DNA of 64,000 bases from Argonema galeatum A003/A1 (GTDB lineage Bacteria > Cyanobacteriota > Cyanobacteriia > Cyanobacteriales > Aerosakkonemataceae): assembly GCF_023333595.1 (NCBI RefSeq), contig NZ_JAIQZM010000016.1, positions 62,001 through 126,000 of the forward strand. The letters are read 5' to 3'. Each line of letters begins with the position of its first letter. Position 1 is the stretch's first letter. Both the position numbers and the translations under genes were made by a program. Under the pieces are notes generated by a model. It was not told the origin of the DNA and did no database searches. It saw only the letters and a program-made list of their open reading frames with translations. Shown one piece after another: positions 27,365 to 35,195 of the stretch.

Positions 27365-27482
27365 ATACCAAATCCGCAACGATTACCCCCTTTATGTCTC
27401 AAGATGGTAGAGACGTTTCATGAAACGTCTCTACCATCTTTAGGCAAAAAATTAAAGGGGGTAACAAACCCGGATTTGGTAT
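27365..27482. repeat. MITE-like element, ATACCAAATCCG family, full copy
   Basis: The ends ATACCAAATCCG and CGGATTTGGTAT are perfect 12-bp inverted repeats, extended inwards by imperfect pairing of TTACCCCCTTT with AAAGGGGGTAA. A second palindrome, GAGACGTTTCATGAAACGTC, is nested in the middle and also occurs at 60911-60936. 118 bp, no coding capacity. Confidence 0.75.
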
Positions 27483-27491
27483 CACTCATTA

Positions 27492-27537
27492 TTGGTACGT
27501 TGTTGCGCTTTAGCGCTAAAGCGCAACAACGTACCAA
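27492..27537. repeat. Perfect 46-bp palindrome
   Basis: TTGGTACGTTGTTGCGCTTT and its exact reverse complement meet without a loop at TAGC/GCTA. It is a sibling of the hairpin at 6614-6691 (same GGTACGTNGTTGCGCTTTAG core). Cruciform formation or transcription termination is possible. Confidence 0.8.
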
Positions 27538-27634
27538 ATACATAAATTTATTTCTCGTGACCAGGTTGAACCCGGTCACGAATTTTAAGAGGCTCCGCCT
27601 CTTTTTACAGAAAAGTGCAGACTCTCAGTATAAT

Positions 27635-29110
27635 TCAATTACCAGTCAAAGAATCAAGCCAATCTTCACCCACGCGAAGCGTCAAATCCGATTCTATATC
27701 ACCAGTAGAAGCCGCCTCAACATTTCCCCAACCCAAAGCAGTTTTGAGTCTTTCGGCTGCTTTTAAATCCCCTTGTTGGACAATAATTTGAGTTCGATGT
27801 TCCGCTTGAGGCCAATCCTTTACTAGGTAGATATTGCGGAAGCCCAAACTTTTCAAATAGTCGGCAACGTGATGACTCATTTGAGGTTTACCGGAAGCAT
27901 TTTGAATGGCAATGCGAATAGGTTTTTGCGAAGGTGTGGCATCTTTTGCAATATCCTTTGAAACGACGCCGAAATAGTCGTGCATGATGCGATCGCGCCC
28001 AGCTTTATCCATAACCCAGTGGCTAGCGCTATATTCCTTTGGATCGCTGAAACGACCGGGCAACATCACCATTTTGATATCTGTTTTATCCAGCTTAAGG
28101 GCAAAATTCGCCAATGCCAGCATTTCTTCCAAACTGATATTAGTGTCAACGTATCTTTGCACTACCCGCATCATTTGAGGCAAGCGGGGTAACATAGTTG
28201 GACTCGTCAGACGTGACTGCAAAGCCTTCACCAAAAACTGCTGTCGCTGTACCCTACCTATATCGCCCTTATCATCGTGGCGGAACCGCGCAAACTGCTC
28301 AGCTTGTTCTCCATTCAGAGTTTGCCACCCCGGTTCCAAATCAATTTTTAGATGCTGAGTTTCGTCCACATATTGCATTTTATAGGGAACAAATACTTCC
28401 ACACCGCCCACAAGATCTACCAATTCTCGAAAAGCATCAGCAGTGACGCGAATGTAACGATCGATCGGCGCATCATTAAGCGTATTGCTGACAATTTTTG
28501 CGGCCAAAGCGGGGCCACCATCAGCATTGGCTTGGTTGATTTTTTTGATACTCAATTCGGTATTTTCTACACGAGTATCTCGTGGAATCGAAAGCATTTT
28601 GACCGAATTGTCTTTGGGATCTATTCGTAACAACAACATCGTATCGCTGCGACCGTTCATGCTGGCGGCTGAGTCTGACGATACATCGGGAACGCGATCG
28701 ATCCCCATCACTAAAATATTGACAGGTCGTGACAGGCGATACACAAAAGCGTTGCGCCATAACTCGTGCAGCGACAAACTTCGATCCTGAAGCATTTGCT
28801 GCGACAGGGGTGCAAGCAGCGCCACAGTTGCCCCCAAGGTAGCAGAAACCGTCGTTGTGGCAACTAAAGCCAAACTCCAAAACAACCACCTGGGCATGGG
28901 AGGACGCTTGAAGGTATGCAGCAAACGACCTGTCAAGCCTTGCAGCTGTCTAAAAACTGTCCCAGAATACTCTTGAGATTTTTGAGAAAAATTAGATGGT
29001 TGAGATTCTGACCCACTGTTAATCGATTCTACTCCGTCTAACACTCGTAACACTCCTACCACACCAGAAAATCCACAGCTTGAGTGTATCGTTCTGTACA
29101 CACAAGTCAA
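27635..29110 (-). CDS. LytR-CpsA-Psr (LCP) family protein
   Basis: About 470-491 residues. A cytoplasmic tail and one membrane helix (WLFWSLALVATTTVSATLG) lead to the extracytoplasmic LCP domain, shown by NILVMGIDR, GRSDTMLLLRIDP, LSIPRDTRV and ARFRHDDKGDIGRVQRQQ (catalytic Asp and Arg residues), followed by a LytR_C-type domain (IRIAIQNASGKPQMSHHVADYL). The family moves glycopolymers from lipid carriers to the cell wall. The longest frame starts with TTG at 29110; a GTG at 29044 with AGGA eight bases before it is a good alternative. It is divergent from a mannose-1-phosphate guanylyltransferase gene, so both may serve surface polysaccharide synthesis. Confidence 0.87.
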   Translation of the reverse strand: MTCVYRTIHSSCGFSGVVGVLRVLDGVESINSGSESQPSNFSQKSQEYSGTVFRQLQGLTGRLLHTFKRPPMPRWLFWSLALVATTTVSATLGATVALLAPLSQQMLQDRSLSLHELWRNAFVYRLSRPVNILVMGIDRVPDVSSDSAASMNGRSDTMLLLRIDPKDNSVKMLSIPRDTRVENTELSIKKINQANADGGPALAAKIVSNTLNDAPIDRYIRVTADAFRELVDLVGGVEVFVPYKMQYVDETQHLKIDLEPGWQTLNGEQAEQFARFRHDDKGDIGRVQRQQFLVKALQSRLTSPTMLPRLPQMMRVVQRYVDTNISLEEMLALANFALKLDKTDIKMVMLPGRFSDPKEYSASHWVMDKAGRDRIMHDYFGVVSKDIAKDATPSQKPIRIAIQNASGKPQMSHHVADYLKSLGFRNIYLVKDWPQAEHRTQIIVQQGDLKAAERLKTALGWGNVEAASTGDIESDLTLRVGEDWLDSLTGN

Positions 29111-29187
29111 CGAGATTATAACTTGAGGTTTTATGCTGAAGCAGTATAAACCTTGTAGGATAGGGCGTAGCAGCTTAGAAAGAAGTG

Positions 29188-30249
29188 ATGAGTAACTCCT
29201 TAATACCCGTTATCCTTGCTGGTGGCAAAGGCGAACGCTTCTGGCCCCTCAGCCGCAAGCATCGGCCCAAGCAGTTTTTAAGTTTAGATGGAAGCGGCAA
29301 AAGCCTTCTGCAAGCGACATCAGACCGACTTTTGGCACTTGCAGGCGTCTGGGAGAAATTGTGGGTTTGTACGTCCAGTCAGCTGGCTGATGGGGTACGA
29401 TCGCAATTACCCCTACTCCCAGCTGACAATCTGCTGGTAGAACCGGAGGGACGCGACACCGCGCCAGCTGTAGCTTGGACAACGCTGGAAATTGCCAGAC
29501 GCTATGGCGAGAACGCTGTAGTGGGCTTTTTTCCGGCAGATCACTGGATTGCAGATGAGGCGGCTTTTCAAGAAACGATCGCCGCCGCGACTCAACTAGC
29601 CGCAGATAAAGATGCGATCGTAACTTTGGGGATTAAGCCTAGCTATGCGTCTACTGGCTATGGCTATATTGAACAAGGGGAACAAATCGGCACGTTTGGG
29701 GAATTACCTGCTTACCAGGTGAGTCGGTTTACGGAAAAACCCGATCGCAATACAGCAGAAGCGTTTCTAGCAACAGGTCGTTTTAGCTGGAATAGCGGGA
29801 TGTTCGTGTTTCGCGCTGGGGTGGTGCTAAAAGAACTCCGTACCCACGCACCGGAAATTATCAATCCCCTAGAAGAAAAAGGCGTAATTGCTTATTCCCA
29901 GTTGCCGAAAAAGAGTATCGATTACGCTTTGATGGAGAAAACGAACCTGGCGTATGTGTTACCGGCTGCTTTTGGCTGGGACGATTTGGGGGATTGGAAT
30001 GCGATCGAACGTTTGCTGAAAGGGGATAAGCAGAATGTGGAATTGGCTACCCACGTGGGTTTGGATACCAAGGGGGCAATTCTCTACGCCGCCGATGAGT
30101 CGGAGGTGATTGTTACCATTGGGATGGAGGATGTGGTGATCGTGCGCGATCGCAACGTCACCCTAATTGTCAAAAAAGACCGCACCCAGGAAATTAAGCA
30201 AGTACTCAAAAAACTGCAAGAAGATCCCAAATTCACCGACTTGTTGTAA
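29188..30249 (+). CDS. manC: Mannose-1-phosphate guanylyltransferase
   Basis: Makes GDP-mannose from mannose 1-phosphate and GTP, the donor for polysaccharides and glycolipids. About 353 residues. The nucleotidyltransferase signature LAGGKGERFWPLSRKHRPKQ is at residues 9-28; EPEGRDTAPAVAW, FPADHWI, GYGYIE, VSRFTEKPD and WNSGMFVF follow in the expected order. The isomerase domain found in longer bifunctional enzymes is absent, so this is the single-function form. ATG 29188 is chosen over a GTG one codon upstream. Divergent from the LCP gene (78 bases). Confidence 0.92.
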   Translation: MSNSLIPVILAGGKGERFWPLSRKHRPKQFLSLDGSGKSLLQATSDRLLALAGVWEKLWVCTSSQLADGVRSQLPLLPADNLLVEPEGRDTAPAVAWTTLEIARRYGENAVVGFFPADHWIADEAAFQETIAAATQLAADKDAIVTLGIKPSYASTGYGYIEQGEQIGTFGELPAYQVSRFTEKPDRNTAEAFLATGRFSWNSGMFVFRAGVVLKELRTHAPEIINPLEEKGVIAYSQLPKKSIDYALMEKTNLAYVLPAAFGWDDLGDWNAIERLLKGDKQNVELATHVGLDTKGAILYAADESEVIVTIGMEDVVIVRDRNVTLIVKKDRTQEIKQVLKKLQEDPKFTDLL

Positions 30250-30413
30250 AACGTAAAACTATTGGCAGATGCGCGATCGTGGCTTTTTTAGCTACAACAT
30301 AACTGTGTCCGACCTTTTCGCTTGCTAGTATCCAGCAGCCAAAAATCTGTAGCCCAAATAACACTTATCAATATTAGTTATTGGTCACTGGTAAATTATT
30401 AGCCTTCAGTGAA

Positions 30414-30458
30414 CAATAACTGACAACTGACAACTGACAACTGACAACTGACTAATAA
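30414..30458 (+). repeat. Heptanucleotide tandem repeat (CTGACAA)
   Basis: At least five copies of the 7-mer ACTGACA/CTGACAA in phase, just before the UbiB-like gene. Such short tandem heptamers are a known feature of filamentous cyanobacterial genomes. Another array lies at 56706-56760. Confidence 0.85.
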
Positions 30459-30470
30459 CTATTACCAACT

Positions 30471-32129
30471 ATGTTTTTAACTCAAAACGTTTCTCGTCAG
30501 CGCGATATTATCGAAGTCTTCTTACGCAACGGCTGGGACTATATGCGACGGTTGCTGACTGGTAGCAAAGCCGATGAACCTCAGTTACCGCCGCCAGCAG
30601 TTCTACGGAAAATATTAATAGAATTAGGCCCCGTTTATGTCAAATTGGGACAGTTGCTGAGTACTCGTCCCGACTTGCTGCCATCATCATATATTGAAGA
30701 ATTATCGACTCTCCAAGATGATGTGCCGCCAGTTGCTTGGGTAGATATCGAAGTTGTCCTGCGGCAGGCATTGCGAAAGCCTTTAGAAGAAATTTTTGCC
30801 TCTATCAATCCTAGACCAGTTGCCGCAGGTTCGATCGCACAAACTCATAAAGCGACGCTAGCAGATGGACGAGAAGTAGCATTAAAAGTTCAACGTCCTG
30901 GAATTGATATTATTGTTGACCAAGATATCAGTTTAATCCGGGGTGTAGCGGATTTAGCCGCTCGCACCGACTTCGGTCAAACCTACGATTTCAAAGGCTT
31001 AGCCGAAGAATTTACTAATGCGCTGCGGGATGAGTTGGATTTTACCAAAGAAGCTAGCTACACAGATCTACTGCGGCGGAATATGTCTACCAGTCGCTGG
31101 TTTGACCCCAAGCAATTGGTAATACCAGAAGTTTTTTGGGATGTTACGACGGAAAAGTTACTGGTTTTAGAGTGGCTGGATGGAGTGCCGCTTTTGTCAG
31201 CAACTTTCACAAGCGAAAATAATGGTAAAGGCGGTGTTTCTACGGCTCTAAACCGACGCCAGGTAACAACACTTTTATTCCGCGCTTTCATTCAGCAAAT
31301 TTTTATTAATGGATTTTTTCACGCAGACCCGCATCCCGGCAATATATTTTATCTAAAAGATGGCCGAGTTGCTTTGCTTGACTGCGGTTTGGTCGGGCGT
31401 TTAGACCCGCGCACTCAGGGAATTTTGACGGAAATGATGTTAGCAATTGTGGATATTGATGCTCAACGTTGCAGTCAGTTAACTCTGCAACTATCGGAGT
31501 CTAATCAGCTTGGCAATGTGGCTAAGTTGGAAAATGATTATGACCGGATGCTAAGAAAGTATTATAACCGGAGTTTGTCGGAAATTAACTTCAGTCAGGT
31601 ATTTTATGAAGTCCTGCAAATTGCCCGCGACAATAAAATTAAATTGCCCAGCAATATGGGTTTATATGCGAAAACAATAGCCAATTTGGAGGGCGCTGGA
31701 CGTACATTCGACCCAGGGATTAACCTGTTAGACGAAGTTAAGCCGTTGCTGACAGATTTATTCCGCAGGCAATTGTTTGGAGATAATCCGCTGCAAACTT
31801 TGTTGAGAACTGCTTTGGATCTCAAAAGTTTGTCGCTCGAATCTCCGCGCCAGGTTGAGTTATTGTTAGAACGGGTGACTTCGGAAACTTTAAAATGGAA
31901 TATAACGATAAAAGAATTGGAGCCGTTGCGCCGCAGTTTGGATGATTCTGCTAATAGGCTTTCGTTTAGTATTTTGGTTGGTTCGCTGATTATGGGGGCG
32001 GCAACTATCTCTGCTAACGCGCAGGGGAGTCAGCTATCTATTTTGAGTACGGGCTTATTTGCTGCTGCCAGTTTTTTGGGGTTGTGGTTAATTATTAGTA
32101 TTCTGCGTTCTTGGCGGAAGAGGTTTTAG
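30471..32129 (+). CDS. ABC1/AarF/UbiB family atypical kinase
   Basis: A 552-residue protein of the UbiB group, which in bacteria and plastids supports quinone and prenyl-lipid metabolism. Hallmarks: the KxGQ motif in VYVKLGQLLSTRPDLLP near residue 60, the Ala-rich loop AAGSIAQTHKATL replacing the glycine loop, VALKVQRPGI with the lysine, NGFFHADPHPGNIFYL and LLDCGLVGRL (metal-binding DFG equivalent). Two hydrophobic helices close the C-terminus (SFSILVGSLIMGAATISA and the last 25 residues), so it is membrane-bound. It starts 12 bases after the heptamer array; no clear Shine-Dalgarno. It is a single gene. Confidence 0.9.
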   Translation: MFLTQNVSRQRDIIEVFLRNGWDYMRRLLTGSKADEPQLPPPAVLRKILIELGPVYVKLGQLLSTRPDLLPSSYIEELSTLQDDVPPVAWVDIEVVLRQALRKPLEEIFASINPRPVAAGSIAQTHKATLADGREVALKVQRPGIDIIVDQDISLIRGVADLAARTDFGQTYDFKGLAEEFTNALRDELDFTKEASYTDLLRRNMSTSRWFDPKQLVIPEVFWDVTTEKLLVLEWLDGVPLLSATFTSENNGKGGVSTALNRRQVTTLLFRAFIQQIFINGFFHADPHPGNIFYLKDGRVALLDCGLVGRLDPRTQGILTEMMLAIVDIDAQRCSQLTLQLSESNQLGNVAKLENDYDRMLRKYYNRSLSEINFSQVFYEVLQIARDNKIKLPSNMGLYAKTIANLEGAGRTFDPGINLLDEVKPLLTDLFRRQLFGDNPLQTLLRTALDLKSLSLESPRQVELLLERVTSETLKWNITIKELEPLRRSLDDSANRLSFSILVGSLIMGAATISANAQGSQLSILSTGLFAAASFLGLWLIISILRSWRKRF

Positions 32130-32357
32130 TTGATTAACAGAGGTTGTATAGCAACCGCCAAGGCGATTAGGGCAGTAGGGGCGAAGCATTCGGGTAGTAA
32201 ATCTTCGGTTTTAACCAATAAATTATATGCCCGAATGCTTCGCCCCTACCCCAGATTTATGGCTTAACCGCCTTGGCGGTTGCTATATAAGGAAATAAAA
32301 TTTTAAACCATTCGTAACTATTTAGAGCGATCGGGCCATTGGTTATTAATCATCTAC
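32130..32357. other. Intergenic region after the UbiB-like gene
   Basis: Almost all of the first 160 bases is the inverted-repeat element at 32147-32287. The rest is AT-rich spacer up to the stop of the small - strand membrane protein. No gene was recognised. Confidence 0.5.
32147..32287. repeat. MITE-like element, TATAGCAACCGCC family, copy 3
   Basis: Ends TATAGCAACCGCCAAGGCG and CGCCTTGGCGGTTGCTATA are 19-bp perfect inverted repeats. An inner pair, GTAGGGGCGAAGCATTCGGG and its inverse, extends the palindrome. 141 bp, starting 17 bases after a stop codon. Confidence 0.75.
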
Positions 32358-32519
32358 TTACTTTCTTGGCTTACGCCTGTAGTGCGATCGAACGGGAGTT
32401 CCATCCCGGCGTCTATAGCTACGAACAGGGGTAGAACCAGAATCGCTATCCTGATTTCTTCTAAAAAACTGAAAAATCAGTACGATCGCAATGATGATTA
32501 TTATTAACTCCATATTCAT
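32358..32519 (-). CDS. Possible small membrane protein (53 residues)
   Basis: An open frame MNMELIIIIAIVLIF followed by QFFRRN and a basic tail ending RRKPRK: one hydrophobic helix with a positive C-terminus, a believable single-span peptide. It overlaps the last 59 bases of the ImmA-like gene in another frame. A weak TTGGA lies 12 bases upstream. The AT-rich helix codons and Arg-rich tail look like real coding sequence, but I do not recognise the protein. It may be the last gene of the XRE-ImmA transcript, or chance. Confidence 0.4.
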   Translation of the reverse strand: MNMELIIIIIAIVLIFQFFRRNQDSDSGSTPVRSYRRRDGTPVRSHYRRKPRK

Positions 32520-33273
32520 TAAATCCAAGTATGGGTAGTTCAGTGAATGAGGAGCGATCGCTCTCTAGCCCAACGCCTATTTCTTTCGACTTCTTTCGAC
32601 TGGGTGCAGCACTACCCAGATAAATTTGCCGAGACCCTTCAGGAATGTGAATCCAGCCAAGGTTTTGTAATCGATTTGTAAGATTAGATATTGTCACACC
32701 AATCTCATCTGCCATTGCGTATAGGTGACGCCAGTTGGTTAAATCACGCCCCACTCGTTTCTTTTCCAAGATGTGTCGAGGCATTAGCAAACAGCTAGCG
32801 AAATACTGAGCTTGCCATTCCCTCCAATCAATCTGATTGTTAACACTGCTTTTATTAAGCCCAACGCTAGTATGGCGGCACAAGGACGGCTCTACAGTTA
32901 ACTCATTATCTAGTAGACCTAGCTCCATCTGTTCTACAAGACAATCAGCTTTATCTTGGTCAACATGAAGTACCCAGTGACCAATTTCATGGGCGATGGT
33001 CGATGCTGCATATCCTTCGGATAGGTTTAGAATATCTTCATTAATCTCAATTAGACGTTCTAACGGCAGAATCCTAGCCGATATCGGCTCTCCGTTTTCA
33101 GGAGGTATGCTGTCCCAAACAACAGCCAGATCCAGAAAGTCTGCTACACGAGTGACATCTAAAGGCCATCTGGGAGAGAACTTGGGCGTTTCCTGCATCC
33201 GCCTGAGAAGGTCATTGGCCTGCTTCTCAATTTCTTCCTTATGATAATATTGATGCGGTTTGATTACGCTCAA
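32461..33273 (-). CDS. ImmA/IrrE family metallo-endopeptidase
   Basis: A 270-residue zinc protease-like protein. The HExxH motif appears as STIAHEIGHWVLHVD at about residues 88-103, with further family features in WQAQYFASCLLMPR. ImmA/IrrE peptidases usually cleave a partner XRE repressor to switch on genes after stress or on entry of mobile DNA. Its start overlaps the end of the XRE gene by 4 bases, so the pair is translationally coupled. The operon is divergent from the Argonaute operon, which suggests the pair controls it. The last 14 residues (NNNHHCDRTDFSVF) are read over a small overlapping frame. Confidence 0.87.
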   Translation of the reverse strand: MSVIKPHQYYHKEEIEKQANDLLRRMQETPKFSPRWPLDVTRVADFLDLAVVWDSIPPENGEPISARILPLERLIEINEDILNLSEGYAASTIAHEIGHWVLHVDQDKADCLVEQMELGLLDNELTVEPSLCRHTSVGLNKSSVNNQIDWREWQAQYFASCLLMPRHILEKKRVGRDLTNWRHLYAMADEIGVTISNLTNRLQNLGWIHIPEGSRQIYLGSAAPSRKKSKEIGVGLESDRSSFTELPILGFNEYGVNNNHHCDRTDFSVF

Positions 33274-33629
33274 CTTTGGTTCTCCTCATCTTCTGGTTGT
33301 GCAGCTTCCTGAAAGACTTTTTGAGCAAAATTAGGATCTTCCTGCAATCGACGGAATAAAGCAGGCATCTGCTTGTGGTTTTGCTTAAAAAAATCCTCAT
33401 CACGCTTGGGGATACGACCAGCGAGGTAAGTTAACTCTTCGGCGTCCAGATCCAAGTGGTGTGCTAAAGATCGAATGTATTCCTCGTTGAGGGGGTTGTC
33501 AGGGCGATCGTTTTCTAGTTTCGACAAGTAGGTAAAATGCACGTTGATTTCCTTCGCCAGTTCTTTCTGACTGTACCCCTTTTGGTTACGAGCGTCTCGG
33601 ATAACTTTACCGAAGCTTGTTTGGTTCAT
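33270..33629 (-). CDS. XRE-family helix-turn-helix regulator
   Basis: A 119-residue protein. The helix-turn-helix domain covers residues 5-68 (FGKVIRDARNQKGYSQKELA, then YLSKLENDRPDNPLNEEYI), and the C-terminus is acidic and flexible (QPEDEENQS). It should bind DNA as a dimer. With the coupled ImmA-like peptidase it forms a repressor/antirepressor pair of the kind found on mobile and defence elements. It likely regulates its own promoter and the divergent operon through the direct repeats at 33692-33726. Confidence 0.87.
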   Translation of the reverse strand: MNQTSFGKVIRDARNQKGYSQKELAKEINVHFTYLSKLENDRPDNPLNEEYIRSLAHHLDLDAEELTYLAGRIPKRDEDFFKQNHKQMPALFRRLQEDPNFAQKVFQEAAQPEDEENQS

Positions 33630-33691
33630 ATTCTTAGTTAGTATTTTTGTACTATCTTACCCTAAAACTACGAAAGAAAATAGCAATTAGC

Positions 33692-33726
33692 TTGACTAAA
33701 TAGGCAACTTTGACTAAAAAATCAAC
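33692..33726. promoter_or_regulatory. Candidate operator: two 17-bp direct repeats
   Basis: TTGACTAAATAGGCAAC at 33692-33708 and TTGACTAAAAAATCAAC at 33710-33726 are 14/17 identical with 18-bp spacing, placing both on about the same helix face. The second has TTGA-N8-TCAA dyad symmetry. They lie in the 164-bp divergent region, so the XRE regulator is the natural candidate to bind. This is inference from position and sequence only. Confidence 0.45.
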
Positions 33727-33793
33727 TTCTATTAAGCGTCGATTTGGCGGATATCATGTAGAACATAGAGTCCCAAAAACACTATAGAACCTT

Positions 33794-34381
33794 ATGACTT
33801 CTCCAAAAGTTTATACATTCCAGCAAAGCTCTCCAATCGAGCTAGTCACAGAAACGGGGCAAGAAGTTCAGATCTCTATTCACCAACCCAGTTCGTTCAT
33901 GTCTAAAAACCTAGAGCGAGTCTTACCGGATTGGACTTTGCCTGTTGCCTGGGTTGTGGTTGTGTTGCAGCAATCCCGATTTGCACTAGGGGAGACTGCA
34001 ACTCACATCGAGAGAGAGAAAGATCGGTTGCGGGAAAGGTTCATGCGCTTTGGCTGCACGGTGGTTTCCCATCTTCGCGACCAAGGATTCTTGGCCGATC
34101 TGATAGATCCTCGCGATGGTTATCCCTGGCTTTCACGTCGAGGAGAAATCCCTCACGATGACACAGCTGTAGTTACGGCGTTACTGGGCTTCCCAGTCAC
34201 TACTGGTAACTGCTCTATAATAACTCACCCTAGCTGGGGTAATGCCGTCTACCCCAGTATCTTGATGTCTTCGGCTTCCCCGCAATTCATCAAACCTGCA
34301 CTGAAAAAGGAGGCAATTCAGCAAGGCTGGAAAGATCCAACAAAATATTTGCAACTATCCCTTCCTGGAGTATTACAGTGA
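33794..34381 (+). CDS. CblD/MMADHC-like protein, first gene of the Argonaute operon
   Basis: A 195-residue protein that matches by eye the C-terminal domain of MMADHC (methylmalonic aciduria and homocystinuria type D), a cobalamin-trafficking partner in animals. The resemblance runs through residues 95-170: RDQGFLADLIDPRDGYPW, then LLGFPVTTGNCSIITHPSWG and SILMSSASPQF, in the same order and spacing. In animals this fold is nitroreductase-like without flavin and relays B12. Its bacterial role is unknown. The stop (TGA) overlaps the GTG start of the nuclease gene by 4 bases, so the two are coupled. No Shine-Dalgarno is visible before the ATG. Confidence 0.72.
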   Translation: MTSPKVYTFQQSSPIELVTETGQEVQISIHQPSSFMSKNLERVLPDWTLPVAWVVVVLQQSRFALGETATHIEREKDRLRERFMRFGCTVVSHLRDQGFLADLIDPRDGYPWLSRRGEIPHDDTAVVTALLGFPVTTGNCSIITHPSWGNAVYPSILMSSASPQFIKPALKKEAIQQGWKDPTKYLQLSLPGVLQ

Positions 34382-35187
34382 AGACTATTTGGCGACCGTT
34401 TGCCAGCTATAATCTTTGGTCTTTATTTGCTCCACCTGTAGGCCAAGAACGCTGGCATTGTGACATGAAGCGGGGTTTCCAAAAGGCTCGAAAGAAAGAA
34501 CCATCTGTTGCAGCTCTTTTAGAGCAAGACAACACACCCCAGCGGATTGGTCATTTAGCGCAAAGGGTCGTCTACGAATTTCATCAAGAGACTTACCTGT
34601 TAAATCAGTCAGACGGTGTGGCGCGAGTGGCAGAGATTTTGGAATTGTACCAAGAGTCGGATGAAGTTCAGGAGCGAGTGATTTCAATTCTGAAAAATTA
34701 CCAGACTAATCCAATTTTAGTTGGAAAGACAATCATTCATCTGAACCGAGGGGATGAGGGATTTCCTACACCAATTACTATCCAGCAGGGGAGTTATATT
34801 TTCAACTTTTTTGCTGCTATCGACTGCATTTTTACAGAGCCAGATGGTACACTGCACATTTTAGATTTCAAGACGGGTAAATCTGACTTCGATCGCCGAC
34901 AGGGATTTGTTTACCTACTGGCAGCTAACTATCTCTACCCGCACTCTAAAGCTATTGCCTCATTTTATAACTTGGAATCCGGTAAGTGGTCAGAGCCAAT
35001 TTCTGCAACCGCTGCCCAGCTTAATGCCATCCAGATTGAGTTAGCGCGGATAGCCCAGCTGCATGACTTGGAAAAAAAACGTTACAGGCAAAATCCAGAC
35101 GATTTTGCCCAAATCTTTCCACCCAATTCGGGTATTAACTGCCAATACTGCCCATTTAACTCAATTTGTGAATTTTCTGTCTCTTAG
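34378..35187 (+). CDS. Cas4-like PD-(D/E)XK nuclease with Fe-S cysteines
   Basis: A 269-residue RecB/Cas4-type nuclease with a GTG start inside the previous stop. Motifs in order: C28 (WHCDM), a GxxxH-like helix with H59 (RIGHLAQRVVYEF), the active-site Asp D149 (AAIDCIF), D163-F-K165 in LHILDFKTGKSDF, then Q175/Y179 in RRQGFVYLLAANYLY. C-terminal cysteines C255, C258 and C264 (NCQYCPFNSICEF), together with C28, give the four-cysteine pattern that holds a 4Fe-4S cluster in Cas4/AddB-like nucleases. It should cut or trim DNA ends, and could supply guides or degrade targets for the Argonaute encoded 8 bases downstream. There is no CRISPR array or cas1/cas2 in the window. Confidence 0.85.
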   Translation: MKTIWRPFASYNLWSLFAPPVGQERWHCDMKRGFQKARKKEPSVAALLEQDNTPQRIGHLAQRVVYEFHQETYLLNQSDGVARVAEILELYQESDEVQERVISILKNYQTNPILVGKTIIHLNRGDEGFPTPITIQQGSYIFNFFAAIDCIFTEPDGTLHILDFKTGKSDFDRRQGFVYLLAANYLYPHSKAIASFYNLESGKWSEPISATAAQLNAIQIELARIAQLHDLEKKRYRQNPDDFAQIFPPNSGINCQYCPFNSICEFSVS

Positions 35188-35195
35188 GTGAGGCC

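Larger units (their letters stand above)
27209..27634. other. Intergenic region made almost entirely of repeats
   Basis: This 426-base gap between convergent genes holds three repeats back to back (27249-27345, 27365-27482, 27492-27537) and then about 90 bases of unassigned DNA near 27541-27630 with the short inverted pair CGTGACCAGGTTGAACC/GGTCACG. Reading frames across it are accidental. Confidence 0.65.

Noticed and set aside
27272-27766. Long + strand frame across the Uma2/LCP gap
   Set aside because: It runs through three repeats and into the antisense of the LCP gene; no coding features.
30414-30458. Possible CRISPR-like array
   Set aside because: Direct 7-bp tandem repeats without spacers, not a CRISPR. 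No array was found near the Cas4-like gene either.
32461-33629. XRE/ImmA pair as a toxin-antitoxin module
   Set aside because: The HExxH protease pair is better explained as repressor and antirepressor; no toxin fold is present.
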